Assembly (NCBI GenBank): GCA_019914995.1
Contig: CM034132.1
Coordinates: 2,482,501 to 2,546,500, forward strand
Length of the DNA: 64,000 bases
Direction: 5' to 3'
From: Acanthochlamys bracteata
Lineage: Eukaryota > Streptophyta > Magnoliopsida > Pandanales > Velloziaceae
How positions within the stretch are numbered: the first letter of the stretch is position 1; each line of letters starts with the position of its first letter. The translations under genes were made by a program, and so were the position numbers. Positions 12,628 through 26,754 of this stretch are shown in pieces. The notes beneath the pieces were generated by a model. The model did no database searches and was not told the DNA's origin. It saw only the letters and a list, made by a program, of their open reading frames with translations.

Positions 12628-12998
12628 CATTGTAGATGGTTGTAATAATGTACCTTAAAAATTAAAACTCCTTAGAGTTACCTTATTTTCCTTTTTAAAC
12701 TCGTCGGACTTACTTTACTTAAAATCAAATCAATCTACCATTTCAGATGGCTCTCATAATGTACTTCACAGTTCACACAGGCAGCATACTTACTTTAAAC
12801 ACCATGGTCCTTTGTTTTTGGAATAGAACGATAACCATGGTGACTGCTTTACCAAATCTCAGCAGTGCTGTGCGAATTTATTATTGGTTAAAGTCCTATT
12901 TAAATTGAAATCATTTTCTTTCCAAGCGGAAGCATGTCAGCATAAATTTACGCAATAAACACTATGAAACAAGTAAAATTGGCTTGTACCTAGGAGTA

Positions 12999-13171
12999 AA
13001 TGGTTAGCCATGCATCTAGCGACATGATAGTCTACAGTGAGGATCACACGTGCCCCTTAAATTCCTGAGCAATAGGTAACATGGGGCTGTATCTAGAAAG
13101 ATGTCTTAAGGTAATGGTTAGCCATGAACATGGCCACATGATTGTCTATAGTTGAGGATCACAACCACATC
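12999..13171. repeat. Diverged direct duplication of about 60 bp
   Basis: Copy 1 (12999-13056) and copy 2 (13113-13171) share AATGGTTAGCCATG, then CACATGAT or GACATGAT, GTCTA and GAGGATCACA in the same order and spacing. They are 114 bp apart. The intervening stretch is not obviously repeated. Confidence 0.7.
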
Positions 13172-13835
13172 CCTCGTATGATTTATCTAATGGTCACAAA
13201 GATGCAGTTCCGGTAGTAAGCTCGCCCCGAGTCCCAAGTATATCAGAAAAGTTCATGATGTTTAACAATACATATAGCTTGGAGCCAGGAAATTAAAAAC
13301 TACTTAATTACCAAACCTTAATTGATTAGCAGAAAAATCATACCAGTGACAAGTGTCAGCAATATTGATGTCTCAAAGCCAAGACTGAATTGGATAAGAT
13401 GTCTGCCTGCACCAACAAAAACATTTGTTGTTAAATAATAAAAGAGGAACTTGTAGGAATAATATTAAAGTTTATTCAGATATATTTGCTAAAGAATTGA
13501 CAGGTATATCATCCACGGTCGCCTAAGTAATACACTGCATAGTGCTTTCTCAGTTCCTAACAAAAATGCACTCAGAATGGAAAATGAATTAACACAAAAA
13601 CAACTATAAAGTGAAACAGTTGAGTGCTATTAGAAAATTACCTGCAGCTTTCTGCAAGCAAGTTCAATCAGAAAACCAGCATTGTTTGGAAGGAATGGCC
13701 TGGAGGAGTCTCAATTGGAATGGAAGACTGAGCAAAACTTTATGATTTCTGTTTCTTCAAGAGTGAAGATATAATGAGACTAACGCCATCATGTCTCTAG
13801 CTGAATATTTCAGTTTAACTGATCATTGCCTAACA

Positions 13836-16800
13836 TCATGTAGCATCATTGCCAGAAGATGTATTAGATCGTTTTGATGTGTCACTACCCCTAACTACTC
13901 TGCTGTATATAAACTTGAATGATTGAGATCCATAAGGCCTACTCAATAGACTTATAGGCATTCTGATAGTCTGTTTTCTACGATGCCTCCCGTTTATGTA
14001 TATGCTGAAGCTCCCATCCCCATCATATTTCTTGCCACTTCTCAAAAATCTTTTATCAGCACCAGACTCTCCATTTTCTCTGGGACCAGACTTAGGCTTC
14101 ATATCTAGTGCATCTGAATAATTCCTGCTAGATTCAATGAATTCTTGCTTGTTTTGCAAGATATTTCCATTCCCTGTATCCACTCTGCCTGTGACGTTCA
14201 CAATAGTGCTTATCTCTTCTTTAGCAATTCCCCCTACCAACTTGTTCTCCATTTGAGGGGCAAAAGTTACACCAAATTTGTTATCAGGGTGTAGCTTAGC
14301 CTCTACAGGCTCAGGAATAGGGCTGACAATAGGTGGCATTACGGAAAAATCAACTGGCTGACAGTTAGGCCACATTGTTCTAGGTATAAATTCTGCTGGT
14401 GTAGGATTCATATTACACTGCCACACATAGTGATTAGGGTGAAACAAGTTTCCATTTGCAGCATATGAGCTATTAGGGAGGGCTTGAGGCTGGGTGTATG
14501 GAGGGTATACAAATGGTAAAGGATGCACCATACTAGGAGGCCTAGGTGCCGATGGAAAATGATGGTGAGGAGAAGTGCAGATAGGAGATACACCTGGCAT
14601 AACAGGAGATGGACCAGGATGGATAGGCACGTTCAAAGGCCAAGATCCAACCGGTGGAACTGCACTGCCTGGGGGAAGGCCAACACTTACAGGCACTGGA
14701 CCAAGCACAACTGGAGAAGGATTGAAAGGTGCAGCAGCTGCAGACAGCTTCTTGTTGGGTACATCCCTGATTTCACAATAACTAGGAGACAACTTTAGCT
14801 GCTGCTCGTCACTAATGGGTTTGCCTGGGGTGGCAACATCTTCAACAACCTTCTGATGAGCAAATGAGTTCACACAGATCTCAGACTCAGAGGTATCACA
14901 TAAACCTTCCCTGTGATATTCTTCTTTGCATTCATCTTCAATTAACAACTCTAAGGAATTGGCAGTACTTGCACAATCTGTTTTGGGGTTAGGAACAACC
15001 GTATCTGCGTGAGACACAATTCCCAGCTCCTCTTGAAGTTCATCATGGGTAGCTTCATAGTCCATACTACTGGTTGCAGGAACATCATCAGACAAAATAG
15101 CTTCTGTTCCTGAAAATGATATTTTGTTATCCATAGAAGACTCTTGCCTTACATCCACTTCTTGAGCGCATTCTAGGTAAGACAATTTCATAGTTGTACC
15201 TTTGTCAACTTCAAAGGAGTCCTCTATCTCTTGAACCCCATTGGCATTCTCCCCTGCATCCTGCATGTAGTTCTCATTGTCTTGCTTTCCATTCATCGTC
15301 TCTGATAACGGAGCTGCATCACCTCCAAGGTTTTTTTCGACTGAAGCTTTATATACAGCCTCAGATTCCTCTTTCCCACCAGAAACCTCATTGTTAAATT
15401 TACTATCTTCTTTAGGCTTCCTAATCTGAATTTTGGCAATTGTACCTGGGGGTGCCAATGCGACTTCTTTGTATGAAGGAGAAGTGCCAAGACTAATGAT
15501 GCTGCCACTGTGTGACTCAGGAACTTCACCTGCTACATTCATCAGATTATATTGGATTGAGCCTCCATCATTTGGACTAGTTGGCTTAGATTCCAGTTGT
15601 GGATTTCCAGCCTCACCCATATCTCCTGAATTGCTAGCTGTCTCCTTGTCAGTCAATGATGGAAGAGACTTCACCCTGTATGCAACAGCCTTGTACACCT
15701 TCCTTGTGAACTTCATAGTTGATTTTGGAGCTTTCTGACTGTGGTTTTCCATGTAGCTTCCAGGAACTACAGGTCGCTTCTTTATCAGGTAATAATGGTT
15801 ATTTGAATATGAAACCTTTTGTCGAGTTTCAAATGTTCCATTAGAAACTTCGCTGTTCTGATTGTTATGAATCATTCCGGTAACTGCTCGCCGTTGCTTG
15901 AAGTGTCGACTTGAAGAGCCAGCAGATTTCGGCCTTTGAACAGGTTGCCACCCATCCTCTGCCTCTGTACTTACCTCAGTCGCTGAAACTGTGTTGCTCA
16001 GCCTTTCTTCAGTGATGACATTGTACCTTTGTGAAAGCACAGACTGATCCTTAACTACCAGACCTTCCTTTATGGGCTCAACGTTCAAGACTTTCAAGTC
16101 TTTTTGATCTCCGCTAAATTTGGTCTCACTCACTTTTTCTTCATCAGAAATTGTTTCACTCGAATCCACAGCATATGCATCAGAATTCGATACATCCAAT
16201 TTCTGATAAGATCTTGCTTTCACCTACGACAATAATGATACTGTTACCTCAATAGCACTTACTATTAGTTCATAAACTATTTGGATATTAGAAAGTTGTA
16301 ATATCAGACCCCATATTTTATGCTACCACAAGTAATAACTTTCCATCCCGAATAAGGTGACATGATTATATGCTCAAGATATGTATAGCTAGAAGGTTTG
16401 GCTATCAAGTAACCTTTCTTTCTTCATTAAGCATTATTATTGGAACCAATTCAAGAACTACATTATGTTCCTTCTATTGGGTACTATTCCTACTAACATT
16501 ATTTTCAAACAAATGCCTACATGTAAATGGCAGAGTACAAAAACCATACCTTTATATTCAAGCTTCTCCTTTTTGCTGATTCGGCATCCTTTCCTTTATT
16601 AATTTCATTGGGGTTTATGTAATCAAGCAAATCTGAGACACTGGACCATCCAAAAGAATTCAGCATAAGTTTAATAGATGAAAATTACAGGCAAAATATT
16701 TAAGCATAGGACGTATTCATTTGAAGTACCTTAAATGGCCTTTGCTGGCAATTGAAGCATCAGGTTTCTTAGTCCCATTACGGGCAGCTTCTTGTTGTTC

Positions 16801-19800
16801 AAAGGCCTTAGATTCAAAGTACTCTAGCCAAGCTGCAGCATCCTGCAATAAAACAAAACAAACTTTCAGAAAGAGAAACATACATGCATTTGAAGTTGTA
16901 GCTGCAGTTCAAAGTTCTTTTCATGGAATAACCTGGGTCCTTAAATCGTCCGGACCAAGCTTTGCTCGAAGAATCTTCAAGGTTGTCTGCTCATGTTGAA
17001 CGCTTAAGGGATATGCTTCCATTAGCGACAAAGCAATGGCAATAGCATGGTAGCTTGCAGCAGTCTACACAAAAACTAAAGACGTTGTTGAGGAAGCACT
17101 AAAGATGTTGTACTTTCAAGAGCTAAACTCAACAATAGTTATGTAACTTGTGGAAATCATAAAAGTGCCAAATAGAGCACAACAAGAAATAAAAATAGCA
17201 AACCTGAATGTGATCTGGGCCAAGTAACCTCTGGTTGCACTTCAAAGCCTTGTGGAGATATCTAAGTGCTACATGTACATTCCCTAGGCCTTCCTCCATC
17301 ATGGCCACATTAATATATGTTGCAGCTGTGTTCGGATGAGAGGGCCCACATGTAAGATGTAAAAGATATAACGCACGCTTCACGTACCTGAAGGACATGA
17401 TAAAACATATAAACAGTATTCTTAAATAACAAAGTAAAAGAGGCAACACTAACGATCATGAAGAGCACACTTTGCACCACAGAAAAGAGTAGCATGTGAG
17501 ATGTTACAAACTCTAAAGCTTAAGAGGATTAAAGTTTCCTAAGGACTTACATGTCATTCACAATCGAACTGGCATATAGCAATAAAGTCATCTAAATCTT
17601 AAAGCAACAAGCGACTACAACCTAACCACTTGCTTTCTAAATGACGAAAACATATAGAAAGTGCACTGTATTGAAAATATAGAATATTTCTTGATCTTAT
17701 CAATGAACGAACTGATTACTGCAGTAACATCAATTTATAACATCAATTGCTTCGGTCCTCTTAGCAAACAAAGGGTTGGAGCACCTTACTTCTACGAAAT
17801 ATTTTGGTTCAATTCAAGATAGAATGGACCAAACTTTGTTTCTTCTTTCTCAAGAGACCTTAATCAATATTGAAAAAAAACTCCATAAACCAATATCCCT
17901 TTAGTCCCAACCTAATACTAAGTTTAATTGGAATTTTGCATGGAATTTTCCCTCACAGGCCTAACCAGTTCTGACTTTCACCAATGTCCACATTCATTTG
18001 AATGCAAGATGTTGACAATTAACCTTTAAAAGTTCACATGTCATAAAACTCAACAAGCAAAATTTTGCAAGGTTTTGTTTAATGTTGTTAGTATATACTC
18101 TTTCCTCATTTACTGTCACAATACTTGCCTAAAAGAACAAAGGAAAAAGCAAAGATATTTAAGAATTTTAATTAAGAAATCAAGATTAGATATCAAATAA
18201 TATATAGCGATGAAGACAATCAACAAGATCTAGTACATGACATGTAACTTACTTAAGGGCCAAGTCTGTATGCTGGAGCCTGTAATAGAACACAGCTAGA
18301 TCCCCATAACTCTTCATCGTATCCGGATGATCCAGCCCAAGTTCTCTCTCGTTGATATCTAAGGCTTTTTGTTGATAAATAGTGGCCTGTAAATTTCCAG
18401 ATAAGATTGTCATTGAATTCCTGCAAGAAACAATCCCTAAACTGCACTTTGCCAACCTCTAGCAGTTCCACAATTTGAAAGATTTGATGCCATTATGTAT
18501 AGACCACCTTCTTATCGCTACACTGAATGGTTTAATTGTCAGACCACATTCAAACATACAATCCCAAAGGTAGTTGTGTAAAACTGTGAGATACCTACAA
18601 GAGAACCCTACACATCTACTCCATACAATTTCTCAGTTCTTGCTCTGATATTAAACTGTATTATCTTTAGTTTCTGAAGCTCTAATTGAACAGATTCAAT
18701 GGTACATACTTGACATCAGAAAAGAATCAGCTCATGGATCAAGGCAAATTGAATCTATCCAGAATAGAAAGCAACATACTAGTGATACTAAAGTTCATGA
18801 CTAACAAGATGGTACTCATTCCACCCTTATCCAAACATAGTTTCTCCACTCTAACCTACATCGAAAACCTTTATAATAAATCCTGGTGTCTGAAAACTGT
18901 AATCAAATAACAACTACGAAAATCATTCATCTAACCTGCTTACTATGGTGTTGAGCGTTGCTTCTTGTTGCGCATTTGGTTTCAGAAAGTCAAGGCAAGA
19001 TAGGCTATTATTAGGGCAAAGGAAACCTATGCAGTGATGGCTAAAAAAAAACCAAATGAACTGTGTAAAAATTAGATTGCAAAGTATCTTAGCTAGTCCA
19101 ATTCGTCTCGGTTGTTACATGCTTGACAACTACTACAAGAAATTCAATTATAATTAACTAAACAAATCCTAAACTGAATATAACATCTGAATTTCCATAT
19201 TGAAATCAGACATGATATCTTATAAAATTAGCGTGAGAATTTAAGAAACCCTTTCCGCATTGTGATGCTTCACAAATACCAAAAAGTGCGCCACTTGTTT
19301 TCACTTAACAATACCTAGTAGCAAATTCTAAGAAGTCAAACATCCTTAAATTGGTTTAAAAAAGATTTCCTGAAGGAGGCCAATATGACAAAAAGAAAAT
19401 AAAACCCATTTTCTTTAGTAGCATGTTAAGCACTTCTAGTTGTTCCACATGTATTTTGCAACATATACAAGAATCAGAATATACCTGGTTAAAGTCTCCA
19501 GTATGGTAGAGTACTACTGCTAGAAGACTATATGCACCAGCAGTCATCCGATGGTAAGGACCACATACAGAAATCAGCTTCGCTAAGGCCTGTAATTATT
19601 ACAAAAAAATGCAAGATTATAAGCCTGATAGTGCACACAACTATAAATCCAATGGAGGAGTTCTTGTCAAAACAATAACCTTTGTTCCATAGTTCACAGC
19701 ATCTTCAAGCTTGCCCTTGTCAAGAGCTGTTTTGGATGATTCCAGAAGCTGCCGTCCATCTGCAGATGAGCAAGCTACTTGCTACAAAGCAGAAAACAGA

Positions 19801-22800
19801 AGGCCAAATTAATGGCAATCACATAATCCAAAGGGAACATGCACATGGAAATGCCTTCCACTCCTAACCTTATGCACAGGTACCAGGCTGATGATATCAA
19901 GTTTGTGAAAAGGGTAGGAAGAATCCATATCAAAGTCTCTTGGTGTTAACTCAAGACCCACCTAGGAGAACCAAAACATGAAATGCCAAATACCAAAGAT
20001 CGTATTATGAAACTGAAAGAAAAATGCAGTTAGAGTATTACCTTATGACACAGTCCTCTCAGAATAGCATATTTTCTTACATCATTGTAACTTTTGTATG
20101 TAAGTTCCCAATTGAATCGCTTTTTCAGGAACACAGTCAGCCACCTCCAGACAAGCCCATGCATGTTGGGACGACCATTGGACTCCCTGGAATCAGGATT
20201 CCCAAGAAGCAAGTTCAAAGTAGCAGCTATTGACAAGGCTAAGTCTCCGTGAGTTGGCACAGATGCGATAACGGCTCGAAGAAAATGTTTGAAAGCTCTT
20301 ACTGTCATCTCATGGACACAGAGTGACTGCACATGAGATAGCTTATCTGACAGCTTAACCTACCAAGTGAAATTAAAGTTTGGACTTAGGAGAAACTCTT
20401 TTGCAAAATCTAAAGAAACGTTTCTGCAGTAGATAGATGAAATGGTATGACTTACCACCTGACCTAAAGAACGCATGCACAGGCCTCTAGTATGCATAAA
20501 GTCGGTCAAAGTCCGACCATCAACTGGAGAAAGCTCCAAAGAACCAAAATCTGCAACCTGCATATATTGTGAACAAATATAACTCGAAGGAAAATATGCC
20601 ACTCTACCTGAGTCTCGCTATCAGAAAATAAATGTTTAAACCTACCAATTTAGGGAGAGCAACTTCATCGTAGTACTTGACAGCTAGGTCTGTTAATTCC
20701 TGTAGAGACTGTCATCACAACAGAATATATATTTGGTTATACATGTTGCACAACTTTCTATTTACAAGACACAACTACCAACAAGATATGAATACTCATT
20801 ACGACCATCCATTTTAACTACAGGAAGTTTGACAATTCTGTACATAACGTGAAAACTAGGAAATCACAATCACAGATTAATATACTTGGACAACTAGATT
20901 CATGCATGCGCAATTCCAGCCTAGAAATCTACTGAGCAGAATGATAAATCTTTAACGAAACTCACTAGCAAGGCAACCAAGTAACTAGCGAAATAACTGA
21001 CAGTTAAGATACAGAATGATCTAAAATAATTACAATGGCGTGATTTGGCTAAAAAATAATGACATGAAGACGATCGGATAGCTGTAAAGCCTCACCAACA
21101 TCGGCCATCATCTGTTGTGCAGCTAAGGAGAGTAAAGTGACTTCAGCAAAATAATATCGAATGCCAATAGTAAACAAATGTAGCTTCAACTGTCTGTAAA
21201 AGATGCAAACATGACTCTGTGGTTAAAAGATGTACTTGCAGCATACCTTCGTATGAAGACCCGTTTCAGATTCTTTTAACTTTATAAATGCTGAATCGCT
21301 TAATAAATCTTTAAGTGATTCCCCACTCTGAGTTGGTTTTTTATCTCCCTGAGATTCCCCATTAGTGAACTCCACACTGGGTGATTCACAAGAAACTGTT
21401 TCAACAGATGACAGGCTACCCACGTGTGGGATCATCTCCTGAGTAGTATCTAATTTACTCTTGTGATTCTTCAGGAATTTAAGAGGCTTCCCCAGACCTT
21501 CAACTTTAATTTCAGGTCTAGCCTTCTCAGCAGTTTGCTTCTTTTCCTTTTCACCGCTTCTTTTTTTAGCCTTGTCAGCATTCTTTTGATCCTGCAAATG
21601 CTGCACCCAACAGGCCCCAAGTTCCCATCTAATGAAAATGTTGCTATCAGCTTCATCTTCCTCAAGCTTTGCTAGGCTCTTTTTCAGGAGAATTTCCACA
21701 TGAGCTTGAGCTGTTTTAAGCTCTTCTTGTTTAGAACTAAGTGGATGATTTGATTGTTTCTTGCTTTCTGATGTGGAGCATTGGTGAAGAAGCATCCTCA
21801 AACTGGACAGTGGAAATTCTAATCAGATTCTTCAGTGAATGAAAGAGAAGGAGATAACCACATAACTTTGAGAAACATATATATGTACCTGTTTATGTTC
21901 AAAGCATTAGCTCCTCCATCAGGCTGGTCTTCAATATGAATGGTTTGAGGAGGACAGTTTACATCTGAATTCTCACATCGTTTGACCTTCACGGTTGCAA
22001 TATAACCACAGTATCTTACAGTTACAACACCTAAAGTGGCAACATCCTGCACATCAAAATTTAACCAGATTTGTAAATTAAATCATGTTAACTACCTTAC
22101 ATGTCAATTTTCTGTGTAAAGAAGAATAATTTTCAGATTTCCATACATGCGCAGCTGTATTTTCATCTGCTGTAATCCCCTTTAGTAAATTCTTGTGTGC
22201 CAGATTTTTGGCATTCATTCCTGTAGTACTATATCCATCTATCTTAGTATCTAACTTGTAGCTACCATCAACAGCATCCTTTGAGACAGTGATGCTAAAA
22301 TCTCCAACTGTCTCCTTATGCAATATCCCATCCGTTTCAACTAGATTCTCTGGGGGTTGTCTCGCCATGACATTCTGTATTCCTGCCACAGCTCGGAAGA
22401 TAGCAACATCGACGAATAGGCTATGAAGCAAGAAAGCTTTCCTATCACGGATTTGTCTCTCTTCTGCAGTTTTGCAAGGCATCAGTGTGAGGAACATAAA
22501 CTCTTTGGCCCATGGTCTCATATCACTTCCACCATCTCTTCCCCATCCACCACCATTCCCTCCCCAAGTCTCATCCTCAGCTGGAAGGGGAGGAAATGTT
22601 GATGGAGACTGAGAAGCAAATGGAGGAACAAGCCATGTGTTGGCACGAAATCCATAGGGAAGATTTCCAAACTGCAGAAGAGGAAATTCGACAATCAAAA
22701 ATAATGGCGAGGGAAAAATAAAAACTCAAAACAAGATATGCATACATTCTAATGAGATAAAGATAAACCAGTGTCGTTCGTGGGTCTATTTATAATTTTT

Positions 22801-25522
22801 CGAATAGACATTCTATTTATGGTGTCATACACTATGCATGCCATGATGCCAAAGCAACTTTATCTATAGTGTACCAACCTTATTACGCTTTGAAAACGTT
22901 TTCATCAGACAATCATACGCCTGTAAACAGAAGAAAGCAAAATAAATCAGACCTTCAACCTGCCATTTTGTTGTTAAATAAAATTAAGTATGCAGTAACA
23001 GAGCCATGTGATGTAGCTTTCTGTCACAGTAGACATACAGCTTCCCAACAAAATCAACGTAAAAAGTAACTACTTTTTGTTATGAAGTAAGAGGCACAAA
23101 GTCACCTTCTCGAAGGCTCTGCTCAGCTGTCTCAACAATTCCACAAGATTGTGGCACAGAAATCGTTGCTTTCCAACACTATAAAATCCTTTCCTCCGAG
23201 CTTCTACAAGCAGAAGTTTCCCATTGCAAACCTTAACCTATCATTAACAATCAATATATCAAGTAAATTCAACTCCAAATTTCGCATACATAAATAAGCT
23301 TCATTGACTAAAAGCAAAAGTAACACAAACTTCTAGGAAGAAGAGGTGGTCATCTGACGGTGCTTCCTCCTGCCGAATCTTTGAGGCTTTCCTTATATCT
23401 GCGAGTCGCAAAATGTTAAAAATGGTTACTTCTCTTTTTTCCTTTTCTTTGAAAGAGTACCAATGCACAAAGCTGCTGAGTTGGTTTTTAACATTCAAAT
23501 AAACAACACAAGTAACAATCCCAAATCGCAAACATTAACTTCAAAAACACGCTATTTAACACTGAATTATGGGAAATCCTAGTTAGTTGATTAATTATAA
23601 ACTAGATATTACTTAATGTAGAAATTATGAACAGGAAGTTATCGCGAAATGGAAATTGGGCAAAATAGAAGTGAATCAAGAATCAATGAATACGTACATT
23701 GAATTGGAGGAGTAAGATAAGCCATAGAGAGGAACTCATAGAACGCTCCGAGTCTAGGACACGCTCCACTGATCTCCGCTTCCATTTCTGTCGACGATTC
23801 CGTCGTTGGCAGCTGCTGGTCTTGCTTCTCTTCCTTCTCATGGACCCCGCCATTTACGGTGTGTTTCTTTCCGGCAAGACTTGGAGTAGAATCTTTGTTC
23901 GCCGGTGGAGAAACCAGCGTCGGCGCAGGAGAAGCTGGGCCGAAGCAAGTAGTGCAGGCGACAATGTCGAGCACGCGCCTCACGTGAGCCACCGCACTGT
24001 CTTCGTCGTAGTCCTCTGTAAATCGCCACGTGTCAATGAATAACAATTCGGATTATGTCAGTAAATTTTGGTTTTCTTAACTTTTTACTTTTTTTACCTT
24101 CGACAAGGGTGAGAACGCATGGCTTGAGAGCGGCCACATCGACTGTGTCCTTCAATCTTGGCCCACGAACCTTAAATAGGCCAAACCATTTAGTATTCCT
24201 TGAAAATTAACGGGCCACATTATCTATAACGGGCTTCTATGTACCGATACTGGACTGGCAGTCATTACAAGCAGCTGGAATAATTAAGTAATTTATTGTA
24301 CTTCAAGAGCACCAATATGTCAATATCTACTGTAATATATTATTTATTATGTACTTATATTGTTCGTTAATTTCATAAGAGTTCATGTGCAAGAGCATGT
24401 ACTATATAATATTTGTTAATATACGTATTTTAATTGCATAAAATTAAGTTTTTGTAAATATAATTTTTACGAAAGTAAAATTCGATTAGAAGTAAATTTT
24501 AATAAAATAAAATTTAAAGTGATAACTGAAATATGTAAAATAAATTATAAAACTAATAGAATTTACTGTAAAAATAAAAGCAGAGTTTAAAATAATAACT
24601 AAGATATATGATATAGTCAAATTTTAAAATTTAAAGAGAGGAAGTAGACTTGAGTGAAATTGAAAGGTGACCTAAAAAGTGCATTGGAACAAAATAGTTA
24701 AAAAGTGTCTGATAACAAAACACAACTTTTGTTTTGATGTGTTCTTTCAACACAATTCGCATGTGTTCACTATTCTACACACTACGCTACCATAGTACAG
24801 AAAACAGTAGCTCGCTGGCTTCTAACGTTACAGTTACATTCAAGCAATTGAGTTAACGTACCTCATGCGACAAAGAGTAGTTAGTTATAGCGCAGGTGGT
24901 TGTGTTAACGCACAGAAGCCGCCGTACGTCGATGATTCTGTCCGTCGATATCCCCTACAGAAAGACACAGTTCCGTTCATGCATTATTCAAGAATTTCTT
25001 AAAATTTCTCATGTCTGAAGAACATATGTATGCATGCTTCTTAGATGAATCATCTGTATAAATTAATTAAACTTCTCATGCAATTCCCATGATAGCTATA
25101 GCTACTTCTTATTCGCGTGAGTGTCGTTGTTTTCTTCTGTAAATTTACTGTATTAATTAGCAGATTGTTTTTACGAAGAAAGAATGAATAAACAAAAGTA
25201 ATTAGAGAAATTAAATGAAGGAAGGTTAACAGACCTTGAGTATAACAAGAGAATTATCAGGTAATTTGAGAGTAATGTCCATGGCAACAGGAAGCACTGC
25301 AAGAAAACAGCCAGAAAATAATCATCAGCTATTGCTGGCAGCTGCATGTTCTTGCTGCAGGAACTCGTGACAACCACAAAATTTCAAAAAACTTTTTCAT
25401 TTTTTCTGTTTCAATTGCTCCTCTGCATATAGAAACAAAAGAGCTAAAATTAGAATACCTTTCTCATCCTTCTTCTTCTTCTCGCCCTTGCTGCCTTTCC
25501 CACGACTGTTCTTCGGCGCCAT
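13836..25522 (-). CDS. REC1: REC1 (REDUCED CHLOROPLAST COVERAGE 1), CLU/TPR-family protein
   Basis: 23 coding exons, 1,968 residues: 25459-25522, 25235-25296, 24862-24954, 24098-24170, 23698-24015, 23331-23398, 23106-23237, 22879-22920, 22147-22671, 21889-22046, 21247-21802, 20646-20699, 20456-20557, 20042-20359, 19869-19961, 19680-19781, 19485-19589, 18253-18386, 17204-17387, 16933-17064, 16730-16842, 16550-16640, 13836-16223. All joins keep phase. Start: [18 protein letters not shown], a basic N-terminus typical of the family. A ubiquitin-like CLU N-domain (about 22-130) follows, then the CLU core (about 285-560, with [13 protein letters not shown]), a coiled basic stretch, and TPRs at about 920-1110 ([22 protein letters not shown]). 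The last exon (795 residues) is low-complexity, with VQRPKSAGS and a proline-rich part at about 1,640-1,790. The sequence fits Arabidopsis REC1 better than REC2/REC3 or FRIENDLY. REC proteins act in the cytosol/nucleus to set the share of cell volume given to chloroplasts. Somewhat longer than Arabidopsis REC1 (about 1.8 kaa). Confidence 0.93.
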
Positions 25523-26110
25523 TAAAATAAGCAGCTATATAGCTAAGCTCAATAAGCTCTCTTACTAACTGAAGAAAAATTTTAATTAATATATAGCAAA
25601 TCCCTGCTAAAAGATTTAAATAAATTAATCATCAGTGTTTCATATATGGTTTGACTTATCTCAAGAAAAATTCATGATGATAATGTTTGAAGCAAGTCAA
25701 AGATAACACTAGCTAGCTATATCCATGGCTAGATATCTGACAAGTATAGACTTTTGGACGGCGAAGGAATTAACAAACATATTTAAATACAACTAATTAA
25801 AGTAGTACTCCACTCAAAGAACAACAAAAAAGAGCAGTTCTACAAAAACTCAAAGTAGGTAGCTAGCTCTAGCTAGTGGAGGAATTAAAGAAACTTACCC
25901 AAAGTATGTATATATGAATTCAAGAGCTAGCCACTAGCTTCTCTTGGAAAAGCTATGAGTTACAGAAGATGGAGTCTAATTAGAAGTGAAGGAAGAAGAG
26001 AAAGATTTCAGTGAAGATTAATTGGAGAATTAAGAAAGAAAGGGAAGAGAATGAGAGGGAGAGATGGTGGTTTGGTTTTTGTTGAGGAAGAAGAAGGATG
26101 TCATGTGTGT
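25523..26110 (-). promoter_or_regulatory. REC1 5' leader and proximal promoter
   Basis: Directly upstream of the REC1 ATG, with no further coding exon. A purine-rich (GA/GGAAGAAG) stretch at about 25970-26100 resembles a plant 5' UTR on the plus-strand read and lies at the expected distance. A leader intron is possible but I could not fix one. Confidence 0.35.
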
Positions 26111-26508
26111 GATAAGATAGGAAGGGTGGAGATTTAACGGTTAGATAAGAGTATGTATTGCCAGCTTATGGCTTCTCTCTTAGATAATAATTCACAATTT
26201 AGAAAATGAATACACAAATACAATGATTTCTTATTTAAAAAAATTATGTATTTCTTATTAATTTTTATTTATGGTCAGCATTATTCCCTTTATTTTCTAA
26301 TATAAACTCTCTTATATTGTTTATCAAATTGTACATGAACCATAGGCAAATAAAGGTTATACCACTGCATATAAGGGTGCGTTTTAATTAGTAAAAAATC
26401 AATTTTGTGAAACTGATTTTTGTAGAATTAAATTAGATATGAAATAGATTAGAGATAAATTCGATAAATTCAGAGTAAATTGAAATACAAAAAGTGAGGA
26501 TAAAGTAA

Positions 26509-26754
26509 GAGCGTGTTTGGAATGCACGTAACTGAATTTTGCGAAACTAAATTTAGTAAAAATAAAATTCGATAAAAATAGAGTTCGAAATAATATTTGA
26601 AATAAATAAAATTAAATTTAAAATTAAATTTTAATAAAAATAAGATTCAGGATGAAAGTAAAAATAAAATTCAGAATAATAATTAAAAAACGTAAACTAA
26701 TTGAACTTAAAATTTGAAAAAGAAAATAAAATTTGATATATTTAAAATAAGCCC
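26509..26754 (-). mobile_element. Tourist-like MITE, copy 2 (reverse orientation)
   Basis: 246 bp, flanked on both sides by TAA (26506-26508 and 26755-26757). Left end GAGCGTGTTTGGAATGCACG. The right end in reverse complement is GGGCTTATTTTAAATATATC. The interior matches copy 3 in reverse: ACTGAATTTTGCGAAACTAA, then AAAATTCG and GAGTTCG blocks. Confidence 0.78.

Larger units (their letters stand above)
11000..13835. other. AT-rich spacer and 3' flank of REC1
   Basis: No supported coding exon. It contains AT-rich blocks (11.16-11.7 kb), a TAA microsatellite (12607-12627) and a diverged direct duplication (12999-13171). The 3' UTR of the minus-strand REC1 gene should occupy the right end, with unknown extent. 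Confidence 0.5.

Noticed and set aside
14523-15738. Plus-strand open frames inside the REC1 last exon
   Set aside because: Antisense shadows of a long, compositionally biased exon. The minus-strand reading is clearly REC1.
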